Positions 23,928 to 35,027 of a stretch of 64,000 nucleotides of DNA are shown here, piece by piece. The translations under genes were made by a program, and so were the position numbers. The notes below the pieces were generated by a model. The model saw only the letters and a program-made list of their open reading frames with translations. It was not told the DNA's origin and did no database searches. Numbering within the stretch: position 1 is the stretch's first letter; every line of letters begins with the position of its first letter. This stretch comes from Branchipolynoe longqiensis. Taxonomy: Eukaryota; Annelida; Polychaeta; Phyllodocida; Polynoidae. The DNA lies in the NCBI GenBank assembly GCA_030323885.1, contig JASIRB010003998.1, positions 92,121-156,120 of the forward strand, read 5' to 3'.

Positions 23928-24327
23928 CCGTTTGTTTGTTGGGGGTTTCACGTCCTGGCAACATATAAGGTCATATCAGGGCGGGTAAAGAGTTGTGATA
24001 GTGCACAGTCATGACTTTATGGTGTTGTCCCACTGGGAGACTAGTCCACCGGCCCCATGACCTGATATCCAACTCAGTCACATTATCTTTATCCTGTGCT
24101 TGACCTAGGAATGCTGAGCGCCAGACTAAGTAGCGGCAAATATCAATTGCATAAGTCATCGGTTTGACTCGGCTAGGATTCGAACTGCCGATCACGTGAA
24201 GCCTACGTTCCTAGCGATTCGGCCACCGCGTCCGGTCGCCATCACCCGATAACCCACTCAGTCACACTATCGCAATACTGCACAGACCAGTCCCTATAGT
24301 AATTAGCATAATGCCGAGCACCGGACA
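23928..24327 (-). mobile_element. SINE family B, plus a second partial copy
   Basis: 23,928-24,237 is a near full-length copy on the minus strand, with tail TTGTTTGTTGGG on the left and head GGTGGCCGAATCGCTAGGAA on the right. From 24,238 to about 24,327 a second copy continues from within the body (CATCACCCGATAACCCACTC ... AATGCCGAGCACC). It joins directly to the first, so it is a truncated neighbour. Confidence 0.8.
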
Positions 24328-24424
24328 ATTTTTTTGTTTTTGTTTTTTTTGGTCCATTAGTTGTTTAAGCAGGGGAAATTTCAGTCATAGACGACTGGTC
24401 TTCCTCATTCCACTGCTGGTCGAT

Positions 24425-24655
24425 AGAAAGCCCGAGCCGTCACTTTTACCGACCCAAGGGATTTTTAACCTCCCACACCACATAGACATGGTATGAGAGC
24501 AACCGGCCTTTGATGACGCTGTAAGTTATACACAGCGGTGGAAATCCAAATTGGCAGAGCTGGGGGCATGGGGAATCGAACCGCCGACCCTCAGATTAGG
24601 AGTCTGTCCTAGAAAAAAGTCAGACACTCTAACCACTCCGCCACAGAAAACACCA
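24425..24655 (-). mobile_element. SINE family A, 3' end diverged
   Basis: It shares GATAGAAAGCCCGAGCC, TTTTTAACCTCCCACACCAC and the tRNA-like head (AGTCAGACACTCTAACCACT on the plus strand) with the copy at 6 kb. The 3' tail portion (24,330-24,424) is unlike other copies. Confidence 0.85.
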
Positions 24656-24949
24656 CAACACAATGCACAGACAAGTAATAAAACTAAGGTTTGGGTTTGT
24701 CTCAGCCGGGGATCGAACCACGTGGGAAGCCAGTGTGCACCCGGTGCGGACGGGGGGGGTGGTCGTCTGTCTGTGTGTGTGCATGGTCGTGTGTGTATGT
24801 ACATGTCTGTGTTAGTGTGTGTGCGCGTGTGTTATGTGTGATGTCCATTGTTATATATATATAGAAGCAAATATGGTATATGGTGCTGAAAGAAGGCATT
24901 GTGTTTAGATGACCCAGATTTGAGTCTTGCGCAATACAACTTTCCCTAT

Positions 24950-26505
24950 TCACGTGGACACGCCCACACATCCACACACACACGCACACGCACGCCAACA
25001 TGCCCGCACACCTCCCACACATCCACACACACACACACACGCACGCCAACATGCCCGCACACCTCCCACACATCCCCACACACACACACACGCACGCCAA
25101 CATGCCCGCACACCTCCCGCACATCCCCACACACACACACGCACGCCAACATGCGCCGCACACCCTCCCACTACATCCGCCACACACACACACGCACAGC
25201 CAACATGCCCGCACACCTCCCGCACATCCACACACAGCGCACACCTACTGCCAACATGCCCGCACGCCTCCCACACATCCCCACACACACGCACACGCAC
25301 ACGCCAACATGCCCGCACACCTCCCACACATCCACACACACACGCACACACTGCACGCCAACATGCCCGCACGCCTCCCACACATCCCCACACACACACC
25401 ACGACACCACGCATGCCTAACATGCCCGCACGCCTCACACTCCACACACATCCACACACACACGCACACCTACGCCAACATGCCCGCACGCCTCCCACAC
25501 ATCCCACACACACACACGCACGCCAACTGCCCGCACACCTCCCACACATCCACACACACGCACACCTACGCCAACATGCCCGCACGCCTCCCACACATCC
25601 CACACACACACACGCACGCCAACATTGCCCGCACCCCTCCCACACATCCACACACACGCACACCTACGCCAACATGCCCGCACGCCTCCCACACATCCCC
25701 ACACACACACACACGCACGCCAACATGCCCGCACACACCTCCCACACAATCCACACACACTGCACACACTCTGACTCGCCAACATGCCCGCACGCCTCCC
25801 ACACATCCCCCACACACACACACGCACGCCAACATGCCCGCACACCTCCCACACATCCACACACACACGCAACACCTACGCCAACATGCCCGCACGCCTC
25901 CCACACATCCCCACACACACACATGCATTGCCAACATGCCCAGCACACCTCCCACACATCCACACACACGCACACCTACGCCAACATGCCCGCCACGCCT
26001 CCCACACATCCCCACACACACACACACGCGCACACCAACATGCCCGCACGCCTCCCACACATCCCCCCACAGACACACATGCACGCCAACATGCCCGCAC
26101 GCCTCCCACACATACGTACACACACACGCACACCTACGCCAACATGCCCACACCCCTCCCACACATCCCCCCACACACACACGCACGCCAACATGCCCGC
26201 ATGCCTCCCACACATCCCCACACACACACATGCATGCCAACATGCCCGCACACCTCCCACACATACGTACACACACGCATGCACACCTACGCCAACATGC
26301 CCGCACACATCCCACACATACGTACACACACACATGGACACCTATGCCAACATGCCCGCACACCTCCCACATATCCACACACACGCACACCTATGCCAAC
26401 ATGCCCGCATGCCTCCCACACATCCCCACACGCACGCATGCCAACATGCCCGCACACCTCCCACACATACGTACACACACACATGCACGCCTACGCGCAC
26501 ACATA
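24950..26505. repeat. CA-rich minisatellite with unit CGCCAACATGCCCGCACACC
   Basis: About 27 copies of a roughly 50-60-bp unit are built from (CA)n, GCACGCCAACATGCCCGCAC and CTCCCACACATCC. Three forward frames are open over hundreds of codons (up to 596), and the minus strand gives Cys/Val/Gly-rich frames. I do not regard them as genes. Single-base insertions such as an extra T or C inside otherwise exact units (for example 25,737-25,775) look like either real slippage or read errors. Confidence 0.9.
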
Positions 26506-26629
26506 TATGCAGACACCCGCAGGCCTCCACCGACACGACAATCGCCCTATGTATAATATATATATATATATATATGTATACATATATTTATATATGTATA
26601 GCCTACATATATACATATGTAAATATACA

Positions 26630-27087
26630 ATTTAACCCCGTTAAAACAAGCTCGGTGAAACCAAACGATCGGTTAATCCAAACTTTTTTCAACAAAATAC
26701 TACCATTTATCATATAAAAAAAACAAAGTTGGTTAATCCAAATTATCGGTTAATCCAACAAAAACTCTGGTATGGTTAAACCAAACTTGAATGTGATTAT
26801 AAAGTCATCTGAGACCCCACTGACTTTTTTATATGATGAATTGTAATATTTTGCCGGGCCGGCAAAAAAAGTTTGGTTTAACCGATCGTTTGGTTTAACC
26901 GAGCTTGGTTTAATGGGGTTATACTGTATACACATTAAAAAAACTCACCAAAGTGTCCAAATACATTGTATATTATATGTGCAATACACGCTTACTCACA
27001 GCCAAAGCCAAAGCTTGGTTAACCCAATGATCGGTTAATCCAAACAAATTTCTAGGGTCCCTTCAAGTTTGGTTTAACGGGGTTAAT
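26630..27087 (-). mobile_element. Compound MITE (ACCCCGTTAAACCAAGCTCG type)
   Basis: The outer block (26,630-26,932) has long inverted ends: TTAACCCCGTTAAAACAAGC on the left, and CGAGCTTGGTTTAATGGGGT with ATACTGTATA on the right. A second block (about 26,995-27,087) ends in GGTTTAACGGGGTTAA. The same two blocks occur together, inverted, at 55,546-56,060, so the whole about 0.5-kb unit moved as one. TA-rich flanks and CAGTATAACC ends suggest a Tc1/mariner-like origin. Confidence 0.75.
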
Positions 27088-27095
27088 CTTGATAC

Positions 27096-27253
27096 TGTAA
27101 AAGACAAAACGTATCGACACGGCGAGTAGAGATTTACGACTGGTTTATTATTGCATCCAAGCTTTGCTACTGACGTCATCAGCTCTCGCACCGGGACTGA
27201 CGACCGCGAGACCATACCGGTGTATCAGCGAGACGCTACTCACATGTATTACA
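27096..27253 (-). mobile_element. Short Gypsy-type LTR (158 bp), 3' copy
   Basis: On the minus strand it starts TGTAATACATGTGAGTAGCG and ends TTTTGTCTTTTACA, with inverted TGTAA/TTACA ends. It has an AATAAA (minus strand, about 27,150). Immediately upstream on that strand is the purine run AAAAAGGGAAGA, a good polypurine tract. A second copy is at 35,872-36,039 in the same orientation. Confidence 0.7.
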
Positions 27254-27692
27254 TCTTCCCTTTTTGTCCTTCTTTTTTTTTATTGAACAATATTTGACAA
27301 TTTATTCATCAGCCGTTTAGGAGTAAGCGGTATATAATTCAAACAATACAGTGATATTTTAATCGGTGAACATGAGTTTTTCACATGACGGCATTAATTC
27401 AGCTTGCTTCAGAACTGAAGTTGAAATCAATCTAAGTATGATAATATATCTGCTCTTTCTTTTCTTTTCCATTTTAATTTTTTTTTAAACGACAATTTCT
27501 TTTTTACAATTTTATACAGAAGTTTTTCTTGATATTTATTACTACTACTTAAATCATTAATATGAGACGATATTATGTGAGTCTAGATGCACATATTCAC
27601 TGGGCATGTGCTACTGTATCATCACTCGTGTACATTTAAATATCAGAATGTAAATAGACATGTTTTATTTCAGATTCTTAAATCTAACTATT

Positions 27693-27761
<69 letters not shown>

Positions 27762-28137
27762 TATAAAGTCAAATCAGTAATCTCAACTGTTGGGTATACA
27801 TTTGAACATAATGAAGTATTGTATTGTGTGCTTGGTCAGTGCAAACACGTGGTCTGTTAAGCCTGGTACACACCTCCCGTATAAAACCTAAAAACGCCCG
27901 TTTTGCGACTAAGTTTGGGTTTTCGTCAGTTTCAGCCTTTAGGTGTGTGACCCCCTAACACACCTGAGCCTTGCAATTCGCGACTTAAAACTCAGTTTTA
28001 GGGCTTACGACTGGAATCGCATGAGATTAGAAAAATGAATCGGGCCGTTCGAGAAACAGTATATGTGAGCGCTCCGTCGTATCTTATACAGTATATGTGT
28101 GATACCCGCCGATCGGTCCCGTCCCAGTTTTTACAGG
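27254..28137. other. AT-rich DNA, no gene recognised
   Basis: A (TA)n microsatellite lies at about 27,691-27,766. A possible small TWA-flanked hairpin element is at 27,859-27,955 (AGCCTGGTACACACCT and, inverted, AGGTGTGTGACCCCC). The last 13 bp (28,125-28,137) are the left target-site duplication of the LINE. Confidence 0.5.
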
Positions 28138-31100
28138 GGCTATTAAGGAACGAAAGAAAGCTCAGCGTAAATTCCACAGGAGACCGACTGCTGAAAATCT
28201 GGCGCTCTTTAAAATTCTGCGCGCTCGCACTCGCAGAACAATCAAAGAAGCGCGGAGGCAGTGTTGGAGACAATTTGTTTCTAGCATCACCATGCACACG
28301 CCGTTGGGCAAAGTATGGACAATGATCAGAAGAATCAAACGAAGGGGAGGTGATTCTTCTGTAGTCCAGCACTTGAAACACAATGGCACCATTCTCACAT
28401 CACTCGATGAAATAAGTGAAGAATTGGCTCGCACCTTTGCTGGAAACTCGTCTTTGGCAAACTGCCTCCCGGGCTTTCGGGTGGTCAAGGAACGCCAAGA
28501 GCAAAAGCTCTTGGACTTTTCTTCCGATGGCGAGGAGCACTACAACTCCCCATTCAGTATGGATGAGTTGAGGTGTTCTTTGGAAAGCTCGCATGACACA
28601 GCAGTTGGACCTGATGGAATTCATTATCAATTTTTGAAACATCTCCCTGAACATGGACTGAGACTGTTGCTTCAACTCTTCAACAACATCTGGGAGTCGG
28701 GTGTCGTCCCCGCCTCTTGGTGGGAGGCGACAGTAATACCGATTCCCAAACCTGGTAAAGACCAGAGTGAAGCCCACAACTATCGTCCCATAGCCCTTAC
28801 AAGCTGCATCTGTAAAACCATGGAGCGCATGGTAAACAACCGCCTCGTCTGGCTACTGGAGTCAGGACACCACCTGTCCAACCTTCAATGTGGCTTCAGA
28901 CGGGGCCGCAGCACCCTCGACCATTTGGTGTGCATGGAGACCTTCATAAGAGATGCTTTCCTTAAGAAGGAGCACGTTGTGGCTGTCTTTTTCGACCTCG
29001 AAAAAGCCTATGACACAACGTGGCAGCATGGCATCATGGAGGATCTTCATGCGATTGGCCTTCGTGGCCACTTGCCAATTTTCATCAGGAACTTTCTAGC
29101 CTTCAGGCATTTCCGCGTCCGTGTCAAGACTACCTATTCCCGCCTACACTCACAGGAACTAGGAGTACCTCAAGGCAGCATACTGGCCGTGACCCTTTTC
29201 GGGGTCAAGGTCAATGGTATTGCTGCTGCTGTAAAGCAGGGGGTCTCCTGTAGTCTTTTCGTGGACGACTTTGTTTTATATTACAGCGGTGCTAACATGA
29301 ATGTCATAGAGAGACAGCTACAACCAAGCATAAATGGGATCCATCGATGGTCAGTTCTGAACGGTTTCAAATTTTCCAAGACCAAAACAGTCTGCATGCA
29401 CTTCTGCCTGCTGCGTAGAATACATGCGGAACCGGAGCTGACCCTGGATGGGGATCCCATTAAAGTCGTTGAGAAAACCAAATTTCTGGGCCTCATTCTC
29501 GACGCAAAACTGTCTTTTGTGCCACATATAAAGTACCTGAAAACAAGATGCCTGAAAGCGCTGGATATTCTGAGGGTGCTGTCCAGCTCAGAGTGGGGAG
29601 CGGACAGAGATGTTCTGCTCTCCGTGTACAGAACCTTGGTTCGTTCACGAGTGGATTACGGCAGCATAGTATATGGTTCCGCAAGGAAATCATATATTGG
29701 GCTGCTAGACACGATCCACCACCAGGGACTGCGCCTGGCCCTTGGGGCCTTCCGCACCTCACCAGTTCAGAGCCTTTATGTCGAAGCCAATGAACCATCA
29801 CTTAATAACAGGAGAATCAAACTGGCCATGCAATATGTAGTCAAGATAAAAACTAATGCATTGAATCCTGCACACAATTGTCTATTCGAGCAACATGACG
29901 AATCCAGGTATGAAGCCAGGCCAAATTACATCCGGCCACTGAGGCTCCGAATGAAACCTCATTTGGAGGCCTTAGGCGTGGATTTGGACGTGTTGGAGGA
30001 TGCCAAAGTCCCAGAACATCCCCCGTGGTCGTTGAGAAAGCCATCGGTTATCCTCCGACTCACGGAACTGAGGAAATCTGGGACACATCCACTCGAGTAC
30101 AAAGGACTGCATGCAGAGATTCAAGGCCAGTTTGCAGACCACCTCTCCATATACACTGATGGTTCGAAAGACCAAAGCCGGGTAGCTGCTGCGGCAGTCT
30201 GCCGACGGGAAAAATTTGGTGTACGTTTGCCCGATCAGAGCTCGATTTTCACTGCAGAGGCCCGAGCACTCCTTCTCGCTTTGGAGTATATCGAGGTATC
30301 CAACCACACTAACTATGTTATATACAGTGATTCCTTCTCTTGCCTCCTGGCTGTTGCTGGACTGAAAACGAATCACCCTATTCTAGCAACGGTCATTTAT
30401 AAAATGAACCAACTGACAACAGATGGGTATGATATCCACCTGTGCTGGGTGCCTGGCCATGCTGGCATACAAGGAAACGAACGAGCTGATCGGGCTGCGA
30501 AGAAGGCCCTGAACTGTGATCTTGAACCATGTCTGATCCCTCACTCTGATCTGAAACCACTAATAGCCACCCACATAAAATCCAAATGGCAACATGAGTG
30601 GGATGAAAACATCAATAAACTTAAAGAAATTGAACCATCTGTGGGAAAGCCACCACAGACTCATGCGGGAGGTCGGCGGGACCAAGTGGTCCTTAGTCGC
30701 TGCCGTGTTGGCCACTCGTGGCTTACACATGCTTTTCTGCTCAAGGGGGAACCTCCCCCTGAATGTATTGGGTGTCAGTCCCCACTGACACTCAAACACA
30801 TTTTACTAAGTTGCGTTGATTTTTTGGCCCTGCGCCAACGGTTCTACACTGCAGGCAGTATGCATGACCTTTTTACTAAGGTAAAACAGGAAAATATTTT
30901 AGCCTTTTTGAGGGCAGCTGGACTGTACCACCTTATATAGTTTACTAAATGGATTCTATTAATTATTAATGAAACTTTTCTTTTTCTATGGGAATTTGTT
31001 TCCCTTGACCACAGATATATGATTGTGAGCTTTCTAATTTAATTAGTGTCTATTGGCACATAATTGATTGTCTGCTTTTACATGTAAAAGCGATGGTTTG

Positions 31101-31186
31101 AACAAAAAACAAACATTTCTCGTCGTGAATATGGCCTATGCTGCCGACACGGCGTAAAGCAACCACCAATCAATCAATCAATCAAT
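28138..31186 (+). mobile_element. 5'-truncated LINE with RNase H (I/Nimb-like group)
   Basis: Identical 13-bp duplications CAGTTTTTACAGG flank it at 28,125-28,137 and 31,187-31,199. The 3' end is an (AATC)n tail (31,168-31,186) preceded by GGCCTATGCTGCCGACACGG. A 3' UTR of about 240 bp follows the ORF. The body starts inside ORF2, so the ORF1 and endonuclease regions were lost on insertion, the usual target-primed truncation. A 59-bp insertion of the same 3' end occurs at 43,569. Confidence 0.9.
28292..30940 (+). CDS. LINE ORF2 fragment: reverse transcriptase, RNase H and C-terminal Cys/His region
   Basis: An uninterrupted frame of 882 codons from the first ATG; it is open from 28,142 at the truncation point. 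RT: K-P-G-K near residue 154; F-F-D-L-E-K-A-Y-D (first Asp, about 233); P-Q-G-S-I-L (about 293); F-V-D-D-F-V-L (active site, about 324). RNase H: I-Y-T-D-G-S-K-D (about 621), T-A-E-A-R-A-L (Glu), Y-S-D-S (Asp) and W-V-P-G-H-A-G ... N-E-R-A-D (about 718-732). A C-x2-C ... H ... C pattern follows (about 845-860). All catalytic residues I can identify are present, but there is no endonuclease, so it could not retrotranspose alone. No stop or shift suggests recent arrival. Confidence 0.95.
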   Translation: MHTPLGKVWTMIRRIKRRGGDSSVVQHLKHNGTILTSLDEISEELARTFAGNSSLANCLPGFRVVKERQEQKLLDFSSDGEEHYNSPFSMDELRCSLESSHDTAVGPDGIHYQFLKHLPEHGLRLLLQLFNNIWESGVVPASWWEATVIPIPKPGKDQSEAHNYRPIALTSCICKTMERMVNNRLVWLLESGHHLSNLQCGFRRGRSTLDHLVCMETFIRDAFLKKEHVVAVFFDLEKAYDTTWQHGIMEDLHAIGLRGHLPIFIRNFLAFRHFRVRVKTTYSRLHSQELGVPQGSILAVTLFGVKVNGIAAAVKQGVSCSLFVDDFVLYYSGANMNVIERQLQPSINGIHRWSVLNGFKFSKTKTVCMHFCLLRRIHAEPELTLDGDPIKVVEKTKFLGLILDAKLSFVPHIKYLKTRCLKALDILRVLSSSEWGADRDVLLSVYRTLVRSRVDYGSIVYGSARKSYIGLLDTIHHQGLRLALGAFRTSPVQSLYVEANEPSLNNRRIKLAMQYVVKIKTNALNPAHNCLFEQHDESRYEARPNYIRPLRLRMKPHLEALGVDLDVLEDAKVPEHPPWSLRKPSVILRLTELRKSGTHPLEYKGLHAEIQGQFADHLSIYTDGSKDQSRVAAAAVCRREKFGVRLPDQSSIFTAEARALLLALEYIEVSNHTNYVIYSDSFSCLLAVAGLKTNHPILATVIYKMNQLTTDGYDIHLCWVPGHAGIQGNERADRAAKKALNCDLEPCLIPHSDLKPLIATHIKSKWQHEWDENINKLKEIEPSVGKPPQTHAGGRRDQVVLSRCRVGHSWLTHAFLLKGEPPPECIGCQSPLTLKHILLSCVDFLALRQRFYTAGSMHDLFTKVKQENILAFLRAAGLYHLI

Positions 31187-31232
31187 CAGTTTTTACAGGC
31201 AGCCAATTATAGGCCTAGATATCATCATGTTT

Positions 31233-32191
31233 TAATATTTCTGGATGCCCCGGGTGTCAGAGCCCCAGAGATACCACAAACTCTTCCCATATGCATTCTG
31301 ACAACTGTCTGTCAGTTCACACCTGATGCCCCTCTCAAACCAACTCATAAGTAAGAAAGGGAAGACAGGTCACGCAAGATTGACAGTGAAGAAGTTGTGC
31401 TTTATTGGCATCAACTCCTGTTCACCTACTAGTGACCTATCACCCTGACCCCTTACCTTCTGTCCACACAGAGTCTCATTACCTCTTTAATATGTCTATG
31501 AATCAGTGCCTGCAGCCCATTGAACCGGAGTCCCATGGTTGTTGCACACAGCTCACTTTGTATATACGAAAGGTGGAGCATCAGACAGAGTGTATGGGTT
31601 CCTGCCAGAGAGAGTGTGTCTCACTCAAGAGTCAGGAGTAGAGTGTGCTGCCCAGTGTGTCTGGAGCAGTGTCTAGAATAATTAATATCAACGTGAGGCT
31701 TGTGTGGTCAGGTGGGGCAAAGGGGTGCAGCTGACTGGGCGTCCCACAGCCAGTCAATCTGTCACCCTCCACAGCCTGGCAGGTGATGCCCCCCCCTATG
31801 CTCAGCGGTCACCTAACCCAGCTGCAGGTGGTGTACAGAATGTATGCAGTATGGCTGGTGTGCTGGCCCATCGGCCCCATGGTAACAGGTAGTTTCAGAT
31901 AGTTACAATAAACATATATATTAAAAATGTCCTTCTCCTCCACTTGCACCCTTACTGGTGCATAGAGGGAACAATTCACCAAACATTAACTGTCTCTTAT
32001 ATAGGAACATCTCATCACAATCTCGGGCACTACGTATTAACATATATTTCCCATAGATTAACATGTCACACAGCGAGTGGGGAACCCATTGCTTTTCTAT
32101 TACATAACCTTGGTCCCCACTCCGTTGCCCGAGGATAATAATGCTCTCTGCCAATATATAATTCCGAACCGAAAATCTGTATATTTTTACA
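31233..32191 (-). mobile_element. Solo-LTR-like interspersed repeat, 959 bp
   Basis: On the minus strand it starts TGTAAAAATATACAGATTTT and matches 53,972-54,929 throughout. The better conserved 54-kb copy has CCTATATAAGAGACAG (TATA box) and, about 600 bp downstream, AATAAAGCACAACT (polyadenylation signal), the arrangement of a retroviral-type LTR. No internal coding region adjoins it. The far end is uncertain by about 15 bp. It interrupts the region just 5' of the MADF gene remnant. Confidence 0.6.
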
Positions 32192-32222
32192 ATCTGACTT
32201 TGTCCATACACAACCAACAGAA

Positions 32223-34584
32223 ATGGCAGAATGGACAGGTGAAGCGGAAGGGAACGATGGTTGAAATGTGGCAAACTCGGCCATGTTTATATGATGTCTC
32301 CAGTGCTGATTAATCAAACCGGTTAAAGAGGAATGTTGCATTGGCTGAAAGTACTGCTGCATTTGGACAGTCAGGTAAGGCCCTGTTTTCTGGTAGCATT
32401 GATAGGTTGGCACATGCTGTCACACAGACTTTGTCAACAATGGGATAAAACACTATGGTAGATAGACCATACATGTATTTTTTTACATCATGCATTTAAT
32501 TATTTTGGAGGGGGGGAAATATTGTTAGCCTCAGGTGATACCAATGGAAAGAGCTTGACAGGAACTTAATCTTGGTAGCCATATCATTTTTCTAAAGTAA
32601 ATATCAAGAAAGTATTGTTGCATTGCAGTTGGGTGAATCAGTACCTTTTTGGCCCCTTTCTTCTATAGTAAAACTGCTCAATGGTGTGGCAGAAATACAC
32701 ATTTTCAATTCTGATATCTTTTAAATTAAAAAGAATTTGTTGCTGGTACTATTCTATTTCCATAACAAGAGCTCTGAAATGGTTATTTATATATTTAACA
32801 GCTGAGTCCATCCAGAAGAGGATGACCAACCTCCGTACACAGTATACCCACTTCAGGAAACCAGTGGCCTCTGAATCTGAGGGGATACCACTCACACCAA
32901 GGCAGAGATGGATACAGCTATCGCTATCCTTTCTTTCAGCACATGTGCAGAAGAGGCAGAGTATGACAAACTGGCTGCTCCCAACCCCAAGCAATAGCGA
33001 ACAAGGTGGTGAGGTATGGATACTTTTTGGATAATTTTTTTGAATTGTTTAAATTCAACAGTTTATTGCCACTTATAATAATTCCATTAAGAATTCCTTA
33101 GTTAAAGAAACAACAACCACACACAAAACTGTCAGTAATATTAGTAATATAAGTAATATCTTTATTGACACATTTCCCCATCTTGCATCCGGCCCTCTTC
33201 CATTCTCCCTCTTCCATTCCCACTCTCGACATGATGTTTCCCTTAATTTGCGAACCCCCCCAAAGAGAATATTTAGTTTGTTTATATTTATATACTATAT
33301 ATAAATAATGTATTGTGAAAGAACATATCGTTTTATTGACACATGCAGTGCAGTATAGCAGCACCATCTATACCATGTCCATCTGCCATGGCACAGACCC
33401 CATTGGGGAATTCAGGTACTCAACCAAGTAGCCTCATTGGGTTTTGGCACATTGTGTTGAGTTGGTACCTGAGGGAATTGTTGCCTGGCTCACTACTCTG
33501 TCTGTTCTCCAGCTACCGGGGGTTACTGTGTGAGTTGTGGCGTGCTCTGAGTCAAGTTGGGATTTGTGCCCAACTTTCTCACACATGAAGTTGTGAAGCA
33601 CACAACTTGCCATGACCAATTTCTCCACCTTTTCCGGTGCCGGAGCGATGTTCATTAGAAATACTCAGAATTTGTTGGCGAGAATGGCAAAGGCATTCTC
33701 CACCACAAGCCGAGCCCGCGACAATCTGTAGTTGAAAATGTGGTGATCGATTCGCATGTCCCTCTGACTGAAGGGTTTCATGATATATTCCTTCAGACGA
33801 AAGGCATCGTCAGCCACAATGAAATGGGAAAGGGGACGCTCATCTCCTGGGACAGGTTTCGGGGTTGGGAAAGTGTCAGCATGGTTCTCCATGGCTCGCT
33901 GGATGGTGCATCCATCAAACACTCCTCCATCACTCACACGGCCATTGCAGCCCACATCAACATACAGGAAGTGATAGTTTGCATCGACTAGTGCCGTGAG
34001 GACGATGCTCAAGCTATGCTTGTAGTTGAAGAATGTGGACCATGAGTGCTTTGGTGGCTTTATGTGTATGTGCTTTTCATCCAGGGTGCCCAGGCAATTA
34101 GGAATGTTCCAACGGGTCATGAGGAGATCTCCCACCTTCTGCCACTTCTCAGGGGTTGACGAGCACTGAAAAACATAAATACAAATACAATCATATAAAC
34201 ATCTTTTTTTTTAACTTAACCACACAATTGCAATTTTGTTTTAATTGTTTCTCTCTCCCCCCGTAGGCCATCGGTGAGGAGCTGGGCAACAATGACGATG
34301 AGAATCAAAATGATGCCGAATCACACAGTGTCTCGTCACTGAGTTTGAGTTTGGTCGGGGACGAAATGGAAGATGTGGAGTCAAATCCAACGAGCACACC
34401 AAAATCGACAAAAGAACCCCTCATGAAGCTGAAGAGGAAAAGAATGGGGGTAGAGACAAGAGAGAATGAATTGATCGAACTTGTTCTAAAGAACTTGGAG
34501 GAAACACAGACAGCTAATGAAACACAACCTGATGACCAGTTATGTATTTTCAGGGAAAACATTTTCCAAAATAATCATTTCTGA
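32223..34584 (+). pseudogene. MADF-domain protein of a PIF/Harbinger element (three exons, disrupted)
   Basis: Exon 1 (to 32,374) encodes M-W-Q-T-R-P-C-L-Y-D, an MADF start, through T-A-A-F-G-Q-S. A donor GTAAGG follows. Exon 2 (32,802-33,013; acceptor TTTAACAG) continues in phase with A-E-S-I-Q-K-R-M-T-N-L-R-T-Q-Y, the MADF helix, and ends at the donor GTATGG. Exon 3 (34,267-34,584; acceptor CCCCCGTAG) is in phase 0, acidic then K-R-K-R-rich, like BESS-type tails. Damage: an in-frame TAA at 32,311 and a probable 1-base shift near 32,255. Such MADF/Myb-like proteins accompany Harbinger transposases and help DNA binding. Intron 2 holds the antisense transposase. Confidence 0.75.
33368..34165 (-). 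pseudogene. PIF/Harbinger DDE transposase (C-terminal exon, two nonsense codons)
   Basis: The exon begins at 34,165 after an acceptor TGTTTTTCAG on the minus strand. The protein shows C-L-G-T-L-D-E-K-H-I (first Asp), V-S-D-G-G-V-F (second Asp), A-D-D-A-F and R-L-S-R-A-R-L-V-V-E-N-A-F (Glu), the DDE_4-type nuclease of PIF/Harbinger. K-V-E-K-L-V-M-A-S-C-V-L-H-N-F closes the domain. In-frame TGA codons at 33,665-33,667 and 33,434-33,436 interrupt it, each explicable as CGA to TGA. The frame resumes each time and ends at TAG 33,368. The N-terminal exon was not found. Confidence 0.85.
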
Positions 34585-35023
34585 TATACCATGAGTACCA
34601 AATATTTCTAGCAATGAGTTAATTACTTTTTTACTTGTTGTTTTACTCAGTTCTCTGACTTCGGGAAATTTCGAAAAAATTATCAATTACTGGCAAATAC
34701 ATTTTGTTTTCAATTTGAAATAAGTCGGTTCCGACTTTTTTTAATGGGCTGTTCGGTACTTCATGTGATATTAATGGTTCGGCACGTGTGGAATGTTTCA
34801 CTACTGCTGGCACATTGTGCATTGACTCACCTTGTCTTCTAGGTGTTTGCTCATGCCCGGTCAGAACATGTTGTCTGCGGTGAGCTGCTTACATTTCATT
34901 ACACCAATGTGCTTTCATGTATTATATTTAATACTTCCTTTTGGAGACTTTTAGGTACAATTATTTGGTTACCTCTAAATAAAATGTTATCCTCAATGGT
35001 TATTTCATCTTTAAATGTATAAA
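34585..35023. other. Intergenic, nothing recognised
   Basis: AT-rich single-copy-looking DNA. I looked for a transposase N-terminal exon on the minus strand and a matching Harbinger terminal inverted repeat and saw neither. Confidence 0.5.
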
Positions 35024-35027
35024 ATGG

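Noticed and set aside
24899..26717. ORFs of 596 and 518 codons (plus) and Cys/Val-rich ORFs (minus)
   Set aside because: Same reason: a second CA-rich minisatellite, with no domain and simultaneous open frames.
28103..28141. Upstream in-frame extension of the LINE ORF to 28,103
   Set aside because: The target-site duplication ends at 28,137, so the codons before it belong to the pre-insertion flank.
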